In this document: positions 41,810-50,488 of the stretch, in pieces
Layout: each line of letters opens with the position of its first letter
How positions within the stretch are numbered: the stretch's first letter is position 1
Assembly: GCA_037133755.1 (NCBI GenBank)
Contig: JBAXNN010000004.1
Coordinates: 124,001 to 188,000, forward strand
Direction of reading: 5' to 3'
Source of the DNA: F1-60-MAGs149 sp037133755
GTDB taxonomy: Bacteria; Actinomycetota; Thermoleophilia; Gaiellales; F1-60-MAGs149
Length of the DNA stretch: 64,000 nucleotides
Notes under the pieces: generated by a model
The model's input: the letters and a program-made list of their open reading frames with translations, nothing else
Database searches by the model: none
Told to the model about the DNA's origin: nothing
Position numbers and translations under genes: made by a program

Positions 41810-44233
41810 ATGATCGAAGAGGCAGACATCGTCATCATCGGCGGTGGAGTAACGGGCTGCAGCATCGCCTACCACCTCGCCAAGCAGAGCGGTGGGAACG
41901 GGAAGATCGTCCTGATTGACAAGGGCGAGCTGACCAGCGGCTCCACCCACCACGCGGCCGGTCTCGTCACGCAGTTCAACCCGTCCGAGACGATGATGAA
42001 GTTCCGTCGCTATTCGATCGCGCTGTACAAGGAGCTCGAGGTCTTCGAGACGACGGGCTCGTTGCGCATCGCCTCGTCGCCGGAACAGCTCGCCGAGATG
42101 CGGCGCGGCGTGTCGCGCGCCCGCGGTATCGGCATGGACGTGGAGCTCCTCGAGCCCGAGGCCTGCCTCGAGAAGATGCCGGCCGCATCGCCCGAGTCGC
42201 TCTACGGCGGCGTCTGGGTACCCGGCGACGGCTGGCTCGACCCGCACCGCACGACGTACGCCCTGGCCAACGCCGCGCGTGAGCTTGGCGTCGAGATCAT
42301 CCAGCACTGTCGTGTCACGGGCATCGACCGCGGCCCCGGCGGCGAGGTCATCGCCGTCCGCACCGAGCAGGGGCGCATCAGGTGCGAGACGATCGTCAAC
42401 GCCGCGGGCATGTGGGCACCGCGCGTCTGCGAGATGGTCGGCACCTGGGTGCCGTCGACGCCGGTCGACCATCAGCACATCGCCCTCACCGCTGTCGAAG
42501 GGCACGAGCTGCCGCGCGACATGCCGTGCTTCCGCGACCCCGACAACCTCGTCTACGGCAAGTCGGAGGCCGGCGGCATCCTCTTCGGTGGCTACGAGCC
42601 CGACGCGCCCGCACGCTGGATCGACGGCGTGCCGTGGGAGCACAGTGCGCGTACGGTCCCGGCCGACGAGGAGCGCTTCGTCCAGTTGATGGAGGGCGCG
42701 ATCCGCCGCTTCCCGTTCCTCGAACACGCCGGCGTTGTGGCGCTGATCTGCCACCCCGACGCAATGACGCCCGACGCCAACCCGCTGCTCGGGCCCATGC
42801 CCGGCGTGCCCGGCTTCTGGGTCGCTGCGGGCCTCTCGCTGAACGGCTTCGGCGGTGCGGGCGGCATGGGCAAGACGCTGGCCGAGTGGATCCTCACCGG
42901 CGAGACCGAGTGGGACGTCTCGAGCTACCGTCCGTGGCGCTTTCCCGACGTGTACCGCGATCCCAAGCACGCGGCAACCGCCGGGCGCGAGACGTATCGC
43001 TACTACTACCACCTGCGCTATCCCTACGACCAGGACGAGTGGGGCCGCCCGACGCGTGTCTCCGCGCTCCACAGTCGGCTGCAGGAAGCGGGCACCGTCT
43101 TCGGCGTCAAGTCCGGCTTCGAGCGCGCCGAGTACATCGAGCCCGGCCAGCCGTGGCGCCGCATGGGTGCCGACCAGCGCGCGTGGGGCTGGGGACGCAT
43201 GCCGTTCTTCGCGGCGATCGGCGAGGAGCATCGCGCCATGCGCGAGACGGCCGGTCTGATCGACCTGTCGAGCTTCGGCAAGATCGCCATCGACGGCCCC
43301 GACGCGTGTGCGCTCCTGCAGTTCGCGTGCGACGCCGAAATGGACAAGCCGGTGGGCATCGTCATCTACACCCAGATGCTCGACCATCGCGGTGGCGTGA
43401 TCGCCGACATCACCGTCACACGCCTCGCCGAGGATCGGTACCGCATGGTCACCGGCGCGGGCGCCGTGGCGTCAGATCGCGGCTGGCTCGAGGGCATCGC
43501 CCATCGCGCCCAGTACAACGTGACGATCCGCGAGGAGAGCGACGAACTCGCCGTGATCGGCATGTGGGGCCCGAACGCCAAGGCGATCATGGGTGCCGTC
43601 ACGACAGCCGATCTCTCCAACGAGGCGTTCCCGTTCGGCACCGGTCAGGACATCCACGTCGGCAGCGCGCCGGCGTTTGCGCAGCGCATCACCTACGTGG
43701 GCGAGTTCGGCTACGAGCTGTACGTCACGCGCGCCTGGGCGACCGCCGTCTGGGACAGCCTGCTCGCCGCCGGCGCCACGCAGGGCCTCCGCGTCTGCGG
43801 GTACCGCTCGCTCGACGGCCTGCGCATGGAGAAGGGCTACCGCTACATCGGCACCGACCTCACGCCGGGCGACACGCCCGACCAGGCCGGCCTCGCCTTC
43901 TGCGCCAAGAAGGACGGCGACTTCATCGGCAAGGACGCGCTCGAGCGCCGGCGCGCGGAGGGCTTCGCTACGCGCATCCGCACGCTCAAGCTCGGCAGCG
44001 GCGAGTGGCTGCCGGCCTACGGCGGCGAGGTCGTCCTCAAGGACGGCGCGCCGATCAGCCGCCTGCGCTCGGTTGCCTACGGCTACACCGTCGGCGCGAT
44101 GCTGGCCTTCGCTTATCTCCCGAAGGAACTCGCCGAGGGCGATACGGTCGAGATCGAGACGCTGGACGGCATCGTCACTGCAACGATCGCCGCCGACCGC
44201 CTGGTCGATCCGGCGGGCGAGCGCATGCGCTGA
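41810..44233 (+). CDS. Dimethylglycine/sarcosine dehydrogenase-like flavoprotein 2
   Basis: The 807-residue paralogue has the same FAD domain (VIIGGGVTGCSIAYHLAKQ; SGSTHHAAGLVT with His48 as covalent FAD candidate) and GcvT half (YTQMLDHRGGVIADITVTRL, FAQRITYVGEFGYELYVTR, LDGLRMEKGYRYIGTDLTPG). A TAAGGAG ribosome site formed by the previous stop precedes the ATG by eight bases. The two copies may act on successive substrates, for example dimethylglycine then sarcosine, or be subunits; which one does which is unknown. Confidence 0.85.
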   Translation: MIEEADIVIIGGGVTGCSIAYHLAKQSGGNGKIVLIDKGELTSGSTHHAAGLVTQFNPSETMMKFRRYSIALYKELEVFETTGSLRIASSPEQLAEMRRGVSRARGIGMDVELLEPEACLEKMPAASPESLYGGVWVPGDGWLDPHRTTYALANAARELGVEIIQHCRVTGIDRGPGGEVIAVRTEQGRIRCETIVNAAGMWAPRVCEMVGTWVPSTPVDHQHIALTAVEGHELPRDMPCFRDPDNLVYGKSEAGGILFGGYEPDAPARWIDGVPWEHSARTVPADEERFVQLMEGAIRRFPFLEHAGVVALICHPDAMTPDANPLLGPMPGVPGFWVAAGLSLNGFGGAGGMGKTLAEWILTGETEWDVSSYRPWRFPDVYRDPKHAATAGRETYRYYYHLRYPYDQDEWGRPTRVSALHSRLQEAGTVFGVKSGFERAEYIEPGQPWRRMGADQRAWGWGRMPFFAAIGEEHRAMRETAGLIDLSSFGKIAIDGPDACALLQFACDAEMDKPVGIVIYTQMLDHRGGVIADITVTRLAEDRYRMVTGAGAVASDRGWLEGIAHRAQYNVTIREESDELAVIGMWGPNAKAIMGAVTTADLSNEAFPFGTGQDIHVGSAPAFAQRITYVGEFGYELYVTRAWATAVWDSLLAAGATQGLRVCGYRSLDGLRMEKGYRYIGTDLTPGDTPDQAGLAFCAKKDGDFIGKDALERRRAEGFATRIRTLKLGSGEWLPAYGGEVVLKDGAPISRLRSVAYGYTVGAMLAFAYLPKELAEGDTVEIETLDGIVTATIAADRLVDPAGERMR

Positions 44234-44309
44234 GTGCTGGGCTGACGCCGTTACACAGTCGTGGTGTTCCGAGCAGAGGGAGTGATCCGTCTTTTCAGAA
44301 CGAACCAGC

Positions 44310-44942
44310 ATGCTGTTTGAACGCAGGCCCAAATTGTCGTACGCCAACGTGACTGCGACCTTGGCGGTCTTCCTCTCGCTGGGCGGTGTCAGCTACGCCG
44401 CGGTCGAATTGCCACGCAACAGCGTCGGTACGCCGCAGTTGCGCGACGGTGCCGTCGACAGCGCGAAGATCAAGGACGGTGCGCTGCAGTACGAAGACTT
44501 CGGCTTCGGTCAGGTCCCCGCTGGCCTCGAAGGCCCACGGGGCCCTAAGGGCGCGCGTGGCGCGACCGGTCCAAAGGGCGAGAAGGGCGCAGCCGGTGCG
44601 ACCGGCGCGAAGGGGGAGACAGGCGCGACCGGCGCGACGGGCGCAGCTGGAGCGACGACGGTTACGACGCGTGAGCAGATCACCCAGTGGGCCATGGGTG
44701 CCATGCCCACGGGACTTCCCGTGACCGTGGTGGCAGCGTGCGCGTCGGGTGAGCGCGCCGTTGGCGGTGGATTCGCGTTCAGCCGTGCGGCGAACAGATT
44801 TCGCGTGATCAGCAGTCAGCCGCAACAGGCTGCCGGTGAGACGCCCACGGCCTGGGCGGTCACCGCAACCGTCGACGCTCCAAGCCTTGAGACAGGCGAG
44901 TACGCCTTCGTGAAGGCGACCGTCGTCTGCGCCAAGCCGTAG
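44310..44942 (+). CDS. Membrane-anchored collagen-like (Gly-X-Y) protein
   Basis: The 210-residue protein has an N-terminal hydrophobic segment (ATLAVFLSLGGVSYAAVEL, about residues 15-33), an ELPRNSVGTPQLRDGAVDSA stretch, a Gly-X-Y collagen-like tract of about 45 residues (about 74-118) and a globular C-terminal domain with two Cys (AACASGERAVGG, VVCAKP). A similar N-terminal segment appears in the fragment at 63925. Probably exported and surface-exposed; function unknown. Confidence 0.75.
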   Translation: MLFERRPKLSYANVTATLAVFLSLGGVSYAAVELPRNSVGTPQLRDGAVDSAKIKDGALQYEDFGFGQVPAGLEGPRGPKGARGATGPKGEKGAAGATGAKGETGATGATGAAGATTVTTREQITQWAMGAMPTGLPVTVVAACASGERAVGGGFAFSRAANRFRVISSQPQQAAGETPTAWAVTATVDAPSLETGEYAFVKATVVCAKP

Positions 44943-44943
44943 C

Positions 44944-45606
44944 TCAGGCGGCGTGCTTTGCGTCGCGCCGCGCCTTGAGGCGGTGGATCACGATCGGGAC
45001 GACGCTGACGATGACGATCAGGATGATCGCGTATTCGAGGTTGTTCTTGATCACCGGCACGTTGCCGATCAGGTAGCCGAGCACCGTCAGGCTGATCGTC
45101 CACAGTGCGGCACCGATCGCGCTGTAGAGCGCGAAGCGACGGAAGTCCATCTTGCCGGCGCCCGCCAGCACCGTGATGAAGGTCCGGACGATCGCAATGA
45201 AGCGCCCGAGAATGATGGCGGCGGCGCCGTAGCGGTTGAAGAACTCCTCGGTGTGATCGATGTATTTCTTCTTGAAGATGCGTGAGTTCTCGCGGCGGAA
45301 CAGTGCAGGCCCGGCGCGCAGGCCAATCCAGTAGCCGAGCAGATTGCCTGCGAAGGCTGCGATGAAGAGGATCAGACACGTGGCCCAGAGGGGCGTGCCG
45401 ATTGCGCCGTTGCCGACGAAGAGGCCGACGACGAACAGCAGCGAGTCGCCCGGCAGGAAGAAGCCGATGAGGAGGCCGCACTCCGCGAAGATGATCCCGG
45501 CGGCTACCCAGACGGCGAGGTGCCCTGCGTTGTTGAGGATCTCGTCGGGCTTGAGCGCCGACAGCAGGCTCGCCAGCGGCACCAACATCTGAACGGCAAA
45601 CGGCAC
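44944..45606 (-). CDS. DedA/VTT-family membrane protein
   Basis: The 220-residue DedA protein has VAAGIIFAECGLLIGFFLPG near the start, LFVVGLFVGNGAIGTPLWAT, then FNRYGAAAIILGRFIAIVRTF and AGAGKMDFRRFALYSAIGAAL, which carry the conserved re-entrant-helix Arg and Gly residues. Family members act in lipid carrier flipping and membrane homeostasis. The GTG start at 45606 is set by a TACACT hexamer six bases upstream. Confidence 0.85.
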   Translation of the reverse strand: MPFAVQMLVPLASLLSALKPDEILNNAGHLAVWVAAGIIFAECGLLIGFFLPGDSLLFVVGLFVGNGAIGTPLWATCLILFIAAFAGNLLGYWIGLRAGPALFRRENSRIFKKKYIDHTEEFFNRYGAAAIILGRFIAIVRTFITVLAGAGKMDFRRFALYSAIGAALWTISLTVLGYLIGNVPVIKNNLEYAIILIVIVSVVPIVIHRLKARRDAKHAA

Positions 45607-45612
45607 GAACCC

Positions 45613-45618
45613 AGTGTA
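45613..45618 (-). promoter_or_regulatory. Leaderless -10 (TACACT) for DedA gene
   Basis: TACACT on the minus strand, six bases before GTG 45606. It lies in the 29-base gap after the Rieske gene. Confidence 0.55.
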
Positions 45619-45635
45619 CGCGAGTACCCCGGGGG

Positions 45636-46619
45636 CTAGACCTCAGCCAGCCCCTGCGTATCGACATCCTCGAGCCAGCGGCGGAATGCGATCGAGGAGA
45701 GATCCGGCACCTTGATGTGGAGCTCCTCCTTGAGGGAGGTCGGAATCTCCTCGGGGCGGATGCTTTCGACGACGGTGCGGTCCTGCTCAAGGATGTACAG
45801 GTAGTCGCTGACGAAGTTCGGATTCGTCTCGACGAAGTTGCGGAAGACGATGCGAAAGACGCGGGTCTTCTTCGCCTCGGTCGGCGATGCGATCACCATC
45901 ACGCTGATGATGTCGTCCGATCCTTCCGTGGTCACGTGCAGGTGCATCGTGAACGGGTAGACGTGCGTGTAGGTGTACGTGATGACGGCGTTCTGCGTCT
46001 GGTCAACACTGCGCCAGAACGCATTTGGCACGACGAACCACTGGCCCCAGTCCTCCGCGTGCAGGTCGTAGGGCTCTTGCTCGGGATGGTCGGGATCGCC
46101 GAGCAGGTTCGGATGGACGAACGGGAAGTGCGAGACATCCATGGAGTTCTCGGTCGAGCGCCCGGCGCTGGTGTTCCACTCGAGGATGCTGAACAGCTCG
46201 CTGGTGAAGGCCGGGTCGGTGTCGAGGCCGAGCGGAATGTGCGGGATGTCCTGAATCGGGTCCTCGAGCGCCACCCAGACCACGCCGTACCTCTCGGCCA
46301 CGTGGTACGAGATCGCGCGCGCTGCTGCCGGAATCGGCTTGTCGGGCTGCGCGGGGATCTTCACGCAGGCGCCCGTCGAGTCGTACTCCCAGCCGTGATA
46401 CGGGCACACGATGCAGCCGTTCTTCACCTCGCCGAGGGACAGCGCGGCACCGCGGTGGATGCAGAGGTCCTTGAAGACGCTGATGCCGGCATCGGTTCGA
46501 AACACGACGAGGTGCTGATCGAGCAGCGTGAAGCGCTGCGGCTGGTCGGTCACCTCCTCGACGGAGGCGATCGGGTGCCAGAACTGCGAGAGGCGCTTGG
46601 GCTTCGAAGCGGGGGACAT
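45636..46619 (-). CDS. Rieske non-haem iron oxygenase
   Basis: The 327-residue protein has a Rieske 2Fe-2S motif (FKDLCIHRGAALSLG and CPYHGWEYDSTG) and a mononuclear iron site of the form D-x2-H-x4-H in STENSMDVSHFPFVHPN (about residues 159-171). Relatives demethylate or hydroxylate aromatic acids, carnitine or chlorophyll-type compounds; the short catalytic domain suits the vanillate-demethylase side of the family. No reductase gene adjoins it. The leaderless start faces the vapBC pair. Confidence 0.8.
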   Translation of the reverse strand: MSPASKPKRLSQFWHPIASVEEVTDQPQRFTLLDQHLVVFRTDAGISVFKDLCIHRGAALSLGEVKNGCIVCPYHGWEYDSTGACVKIPAQPDKPIPAAARAISYHVAERYGVVWVALEDPIQDIPHIPLGLDTDPAFTSELFSILEWNTSAGRSTENSMDVSHFPFVHPNLLGDPDHPEQEPYDLHAEDWGQWFVVPNAFWRSVDQTQNAVITYTYTHVYPFTMHLHVTTEGSDDIISVMVIASPTEAKKTRVFRIVFRNFVETNPNFVSDYLYILEQDRTVVESIRPEEIPTSLKEELHIKVPDLSSIAFRRWLEDVDTQGLAEV

Positions 46620-46625
46620 GCGACG

Positions 46626-46631
46626 AGATTA
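46626..46631 (-). promoter_or_regulatory. Leaderless -10 (TAATCT) for Rieske gene
   Basis: TAATCT on the minus strand, six bases before ATG 46619. Confidence 0.6.
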
Positions 46632-46741
46632 GTCGGAATGACGCACGACGGCATGACGCGAGCGCGCGGAATCGGCACGGCAGTGGGTCTCCCGGTGGCA
46701 TCGATGTCTGCGCGGGAGGCCATATCCTGAACGAGCAAGCG

Positions 46742-46762
46742 AATCAGATAATCAGATATATT
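46742..46762 (+). promoter_or_regulatory. vapBC-2 promoter with 8-bp direct repeat
   Basis: AATCAGAT is repeated twice in tandem (46742-46757) and runs into the -10 hexamer TATATT (46757-46762), six bases before ATG 46769. This A+T-rich patch stands out in the GC-rich surroundings and is a likely operator for the VapB-VapC complex. Confidence 0.55.
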
Positions 46763-46768
46763 TGAGGG

Positions 46769-47005
46769 ATGCGGATCGTGAGTGCCACAGAGATGTCCAG
46801 ATCGTTCTCCGATTTCCTCGATTTGATCGAGCGCGACGGCGAGGAGTGCCTGATCACGCGGCACGGACGCGTCGTGGCGCGCCTGGTGCCGCCGAAGCGC
46901 GTGACCGGCCGAGAGCTCAAAAAGTTCCTCGCCGCGCATGCCCCTGACGCGGGGTGGTACGACGACGTGCTCGCGACACGACCTACGATGTGGCCCGACC
47001 TGTGA
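46769..47005 (+). CDS. vapB: Phd/YefM-type (VapB) antitoxin 2
   Basis: The 78-residue protein begins RIVSATEMSRSFSDFLDLIE and contains CLITRHGRVVARLVPP, the Phd/YefM fold. Its C-terminal region (AHAPDAGWYDDVLATRP) should bind the toxin. Its TGA overlaps the GTG start of the toxin gene (GTGA). Confidence 0.85.
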   Translation: MRIVSATEMSRSFSDFLDLIERDGEECLITRHGRVVARLVPPKRVTGRELKKFLAAHAPDAGWYDDVLATRPTMWPDL

Positions 47006-47391
47006 CGCTGACCCTGCTCGATACCAGCGCGCTCATCTCCGTCGAGCGCAGTCGAGGGCGGCTTGACGAGGTGATCCTCGACGACGACGAGCCAGCGCTG
47101 TCGGCGATCACCATCGCGGAGCTTCGTGTCGGAGTCGAGCTCGGCAGTGGTCGTCGCCGCAAGGAGCGCGAGGCATTCATCGGCTGGATCGAGCAGAACG
47201 TTCCGACGGTGCCCTACGACGGCGAGGTGGCGCACGCGCACGCGAAGCTCATCGCCCACTGCCGACGCGGAGGCACCCAGCGATCAGCCCACGATTTGAT
47301 GATCGCGGCAACGGGCAGCGCCACCGGTCGTACCATCGTCACGCTCGACAGGAACGGATTCGCCGACCTGCCGAACGTCCGCGTGCGCTAG
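47002..47391 (+). CDS. vapC: VapC-type PIN toxin 2
   Basis: The 129-residue PIN protein has the first active-site Asp in LTLLDTSALISVERS (Asp7), a Glu in SAITIAELRVGVE, an Asp in RSAHDLMIAATGSATG and a final Asp in TIVTLDRNGFADL. I chose GTG 47002, which overlaps the antitoxin stop; the frame extends upstream without PIN similarity. Its TAG shares the CTAG with the convergent amidotransferase gene. Confidence 0.85.
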   Translation: MTLTLLDTSALISVERSRGRLDEVILDDDEPALSAITIAELRVGVELGSGRRRKEREAFIGWIEQNVPTVPYDGEVAHAHAKLIAHCRRGGTQRSAHDLMIAATGSATGRTIVTLDRNGFADLPNVRVR

Positions 47392-48110
47392 GAGTGCCCG
47401 TACTCGATCACGTGATCGAGCCAGGCGTCGATCAGCGTGCGAGCGTGGGGAAGCATGCGATCGGCGTTCTCGGCGACACCGTTGAGCAGCTGGTCGAGCC
47501 CGCCCGGGCCGAGGACGTTCTCGGCCGCCGTCTTGTACGCCGGGATGCGCGACCACTCGTCGGCGAGCGCGGCATCGACCTCGAGGTGGAACTGCACGCC
47601 GTACGCGACTTCGCCGAAGCGGAAACCCTGGTTCGCATACATGGGGCTCGAGAAGAGCGAGACGCCGCCCTCGGGCAGATCGAACGTATCGCCGTGCCAC
47701 TGCAGGGTCTTGAAACGCTCCGGCAGGATCGACGCGACCGGGTCGGAGCCGCCGTCTTCCGTGCGCATGACGTCGAGAATGCCGACCTCAGGCGTCGGGC
47801 CGGCATAGACGCGCGCGCCAAGCGCGGCAGCCAGCAGCTGCACGCCGAGACAGGCTCCGAAGTAGGGCAGTCCGGCGCGCACCGCCTCGCCGATCAGCTG
47901 CTTCTCCGCCACGAGCCACGGGTAGGTGTCCTCCTCGTAGACACCCATCGGGCCACCCATCGCGATGATCGCGCCGTAGTCGCGCCAGTCGGGCAGCGGC
48001 TCGCCCTCGTCGACCTCGACGGGGTGGAGGGTGTGGCCGCGCGACGTCAGCACCGTGCCGTACTCGGCGGGTGGCTCGCAGGCGATGTGCTGGAGAACGA
48101 GGATGTCCAT
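47388..48110 (-). CDS. Class I glutamine amidotransferase-like protein
   Basis: The 240-residue protein has the class I triad landmarks: GAIIAMGGPMGVYEED, the nucleophile loop FGACLGVQLLAAALGA and the His/Glu pair in GVQFHLEVDAAL. Stand-alone homologues of GMP-synthase amidotransferases include gamma-glutamyl hydrolases and YfeJ-like proteins. The adjacent genes do not reveal its substrate. Confidence 0.8.
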   Translation of the reverse strand: MDILVLQHIACEPPAEYGTVLTSRGHTLHPVEVDEGEPLPDWRDYGAIIAMGGPMGVYEEDTYPWLVAEKQLIGEAVRAGLPYFGACLGVQLLAAALGARVYAGPTPEVGILDVMRTEDGGSDPVASILPERFKTLQWHGDTFDLPEGGVSLFSSPMYANQGFRFGEVAYGVQFHLEVDAALADEWSRIPAYKTAAENVLGPGGLDQLLNGVAENADRMLPHARTLIDAWLDHVIEYGHS

Positions 48111-48116
48111 GCCGCG

Positions 48117-48122
48117 AGTCTA
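48117..48122 (-). promoter_or_regulatory. Leaderless -10 (TAGACT) for amidotransferase gene
   Basis: TAGACT on the minus strand, six bases before ATG 48110. Confidence 0.6.
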
Positions 48123-48133
48123 GTCGCGCCGGC

Positions 48134-49519
48134 CTACGCGGTGGCACGTCGCCGCACGACCAGACGTCGGAGGACGATATACAGGACGACGCTGAACACC
48201 GCACCGGCCTCGTAGCCCAGGCCGCCGCCGTGCGTGAGGTGGCGCGGTACCGAGCCGATCACGGACAGCACCGGTCCCTTCATCGCGAGCTCGTTACCGA
48301 TCGAGGTCGCGGAGAACGGGATCACGATCAGCAGCGAGCCGAGGAAGGCGAGCACTGCGGCCAGAGGAGCGCCGGCCGGGATCTCCCAGGGCCGCTCTTC
48401 GTGACGGCGCAGCACCAGTTCGACCGCGATCACGCCGAACCAGCACACGGTGTAGTACCCCGTCGCGACGATGATGTCGCTCACGCGTGAGCTGTTGTCG
48501 CCCATGGTCAGGACGAACGCGAGCGCGAGTCCGACGACGGCCACGCCGAGCGACACCAGCTTGCGGTGCACGCGCACACCTGCGTCCTGCAGGGCGAGGC
48601 CGGCGCTGTAATCGTTGAGGCCGTTGATCAGCGCGAACGACAGGCACAGGAGAAGGAGCATGGTGACGGCGAGATCGTGGTTCCCGATTGCCGCGCCGAT
48701 GCGCCCCAGCGGATCTGCCGTGGCCATGCCGTCGGAGATGTAGGCGCCGAGCGACGTCAGCAGCAGCAGCGGCACAACCATGCCTGCGTACGTCCAACGG
48801 AACACCGATCCGCGCGGGGCGGGTGCCGGCAGCGTGCGCGAGAGGTCCGCGGCCTGGACGCTCCACGTGATACTCAGGCTCAGCCCGAGTGCGGTGGCGC
48901 GCAGGACGCCTTCGAGGATGGAGAACGACATCGGCGCTGCGGCCGACGGCGCAATGCCCTGGCGGGCGATGCCCACGATCATCAGCAGCACGAGCACCGC
49001 GACGATGACCGTCATCACGGCGCCGCCGATGCGCATCAGACGCTCGCCGACCGCCACGACCACGAGTTCGAGGACGAAGACCGCGACGATCATCGTCGTG
49101 ATCGGTACGCCGATCGCATCGTGGATCGATTGGGCGCCGAAGATGTCGTCGAGCGCGTTGTAGAAGAACAAGCTGATGATCAGCGCCACGACGGGAACGA
49201 TGTTCGCGCGCCCGAAGGCGAGTGCGCCGACGAACATCGTGCCGAGACCCCACGGCGGGCCGTAGGTCGCCAGCCAGGCCACGCCGAGGCAGCCCGCGAG
49301 TATCCCGATCGCCAGGCCGAGCACGGCCCACAGGAAGCCAGGGCCGCTGTCGCCGCCGGCCGCGAAAATGCCCGTGATGATCGTCCCGGGGGCGACCAAG
49401 ACGCCGACCCAGGCGCCGCCCAGCGACCGCGGCGATCCAGCGCGCTGGTCGGGCTCCGGCCACTCGATGTGCGGTGCGAGGGCGGATGGCCGCTGAGTAG
49501 TGATGGAGAGCTGCCGCAT
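48134..49519 (-). CDS. NCS1-family nucleobase/vitamin permease
   Basis: The 461-residue protein has about twelve membrane segments and the cytosine-purine permease pattern near the first helix (GGAWVGVLVAPGTIITGIFA), an internal repeat of hydrophobic helices and a conserved SWSVQAADLSRTLPAPAPRG-like loop before the C-terminal half. It imports a nucleobase, allantoin, hydantoin or vitamin with Na+ or H+. I chose ATG 49519, eight bases after a TACCGT hexamer. It could supply substrate to the PuuE-like enzyme, but they are far apart. Confidence 0.7.
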   Translation of the reverse strand: MRQLSITTQRPSALAPHIEWPEPDQRAGSPRSLGGAWVGVLVAPGTIITGIFAAGGDSGPGFLWAVLGLAIGILAGCLGVAWLATYGPPWGLGTMFVGALAFGRANIVPVVALIISLFFYNALDDIFGAQSIHDAIGVPITTMIVAVFVLELVVVAVGERLMRIGGAVMTVIVAVLVLLMIVGIARQGIAPSAAAPMSFSILEGVLRATALGLSLSITWSVQAADLSRTLPAPAPRGSVFRWTYAGMVVPLLLLTSLGAYISDGMATADPLGRIGAAIGNHDLAVTMLLLLCLSFALINGLNDYSAGLALQDAGVRVHRKLVSLGVAVVGLALAFVLTMGDNSSRVSDIIVATGYYTVCWFGVIAVELVLRRHEERPWEIPAGAPLAAVLAFLGSLLIVIPFSATSIGNELAMKGPVLSVIGSVPRHLTHGGGLGYEAGAVFSVVLYIVLRRLVVRRRATA

Positions 49520-49527
49520 CGCCCGAA

Positions 49528-49533
49528 ACGGTA
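49528..49533 (-). promoter_or_regulatory. -10 (TACCGT) for NCS1 permease gene
   Basis: TACCGT on the minus strand, eight bases before ATG 49519. Confidence 0.5.
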
Positions 49534-49560
49534 CCCGCCCGGGCATGGGATCATGTCGGC

Positions 49561-50100
49561 ATGAACGTGCTCGTCATCGCGGCAACGCCCGGAGAGCTGG
49601 ATTGGGTCGGGGGAGCCGACACGCTCGTGGTTGGCATCGGCCCGGTCGAGGCTGCCGTGCACACCGCTGCGCACCTCGCGGCGCACCGGCCCGACGCAAT
49701 CCTGCACCTCGGTATTGCTGGAGCACGCCGCGCGAGCGGTCTGCAGATCGGCGAGGTCGTGATCGGCACGCTGAGCCAGTACAGCGACCTCGCTGCGGCC
49801 GTGCCAACCGTGCGCACGTTGGAGCCCGACCCTGTGCTGCTCGACCGCGTGAGCCTGCTGCTGCCCTCCGCGCACCGCTTGCCCATCGCGACGAGCGCGC
49901 ACGTTGGCGGCGGCGATTGTGCTGTCGAGGCGATGGAGGGCTTCGGTGTGCTGCGTGCCGCTGCTGAGGCGGGCATACCTGCGATCGAGTTGCGCGCGAT
50001 CTCGAACATGGTCGAGGAAGAGGATCGTGCCAACTGGGACTTCCCGGGCGGTCTGCGCGCCATCGCCGAGGCGGGACGCGTGGTGCTCGCGGGTCTCTAG
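49561..50100 (+). CDS. mqnB: Futalosine hydrolase-like nucleosidase
   Basis: The 179-residue phosphorylase-superfamily protein has VLVIAATPGELDWVGG at the start, DAILHLGIAGARRASGLQIG in the base pocket, and the characteristic VEAMEGFGVLRAAAEAGIPA followed by ELRAISNMVEEEDRANWDF. In MqnB enzymes this region binds dehypoxanthinyl futalosine, an intermediate of the alternative menaquinone route. Other mqn genes are not in the window. Shares a CTAG stop with the convergent zinc-ribbon gene. Confidence 0.8.
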   Translation: MNVLVIAATPGELDWVGGADTLVVGIGPVEAAVHTAAHLAAHRPDAILHLGIAGARRASGLQIGEVVIGTLSQYSDLAAAVPTVRTLEPDPVLLDRVSLLLPSAHRLPIATSAHVGGGDCAVEAMEGFGVLRAAAEAGIPAIELRAISNMVEEEDRANWDFPGGLRAIAEAGRVVLAGL

Positions 50101-50414
50101 TCGGACGACGTGGAGGAAGACGAGTCAGAGGACTTCGTCGACGTGCTCGCCGAGCTCGAATCGCTCTTCTTGGCGTCGGACGAGTCGGACGACTTGGACT
50201 CGCCGCCGTCGGCCTTCTCCTTGGTGGCGCGCTTGCCACCCTTGCCGTAATCCGTCGAGTAGTAGCCTGAGCCCTTGAAGTGAATCGGCGGTGCGAACAA
50301 CACGCGCTCGACCTTCTTCCCGCACTCGGGGCACTTCTTCAGCGGCGGGTCGGTCATCTTCGCGAAGACCTCGGTCTCATGACCATCCGCGCAGCGATAC
50401 TCGTACGTAGGCAC
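50097..50414 (-). CDS. FmdB-family zinc-ribbon protein with Ser/Asp-rich tail
   Basis: The 105-residue protein has an N-terminal FmdB zinc ribbon (PTYEYRCADGHETEVF, then KKCPECGKKVERVLF), a GSGYYSTDYGKGG stretch and a low-complexity Ser/Asp/Lys tail. I chose GTG 50414, seven bases after a TATAGT hexamer, which removes 13 upstream residues that lack family similarity. The role of FmdB proteins is unknown; the tail is unusual in composition but common in actinobacterial members. Confidence 0.75.
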   Translation of the reverse strand: MPTYEYRCADGHETEVFAKMTDPPLKKCPECGKKVERVLFAPPIHFKGSGYYSTDYGKGGKRATKEKADGGESKSSDSSDAKKSDSSSASTSTKSSDSSSSTSSD

Positions 50415-50421
50415 GAGCCGC

Positions 50422-50427
50422 ACTATA
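50422..50427 (-). promoter_or_regulatory. Leaderless -10 (TATAGT) for FmdB-like gene
   Basis: TATAGT on the minus strand, seven bases before GTG 50414. Confidence 0.6.
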
Positions 50428-50488
50428 GCGCGCGGGCCGAATCTGCTTGGCACTCTCTGGGGGCAAGTGCCAAGGCGGCCCGCGAGGC

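Noticed and set aside
41351..43387. Very long antisense frame opposite the DMGDH-like genes
   Set aside because: High GC at third positions keeps the opposite strand open; the sense frames carry complete FAD and GcvT motifs, while the antisense product is Arg/Asp-rich with no domain. Similar long antisense frames opposite ClC, ftsH, the deacetylase fusion, pckA and the phosphorylase were dismissed for the same reason.
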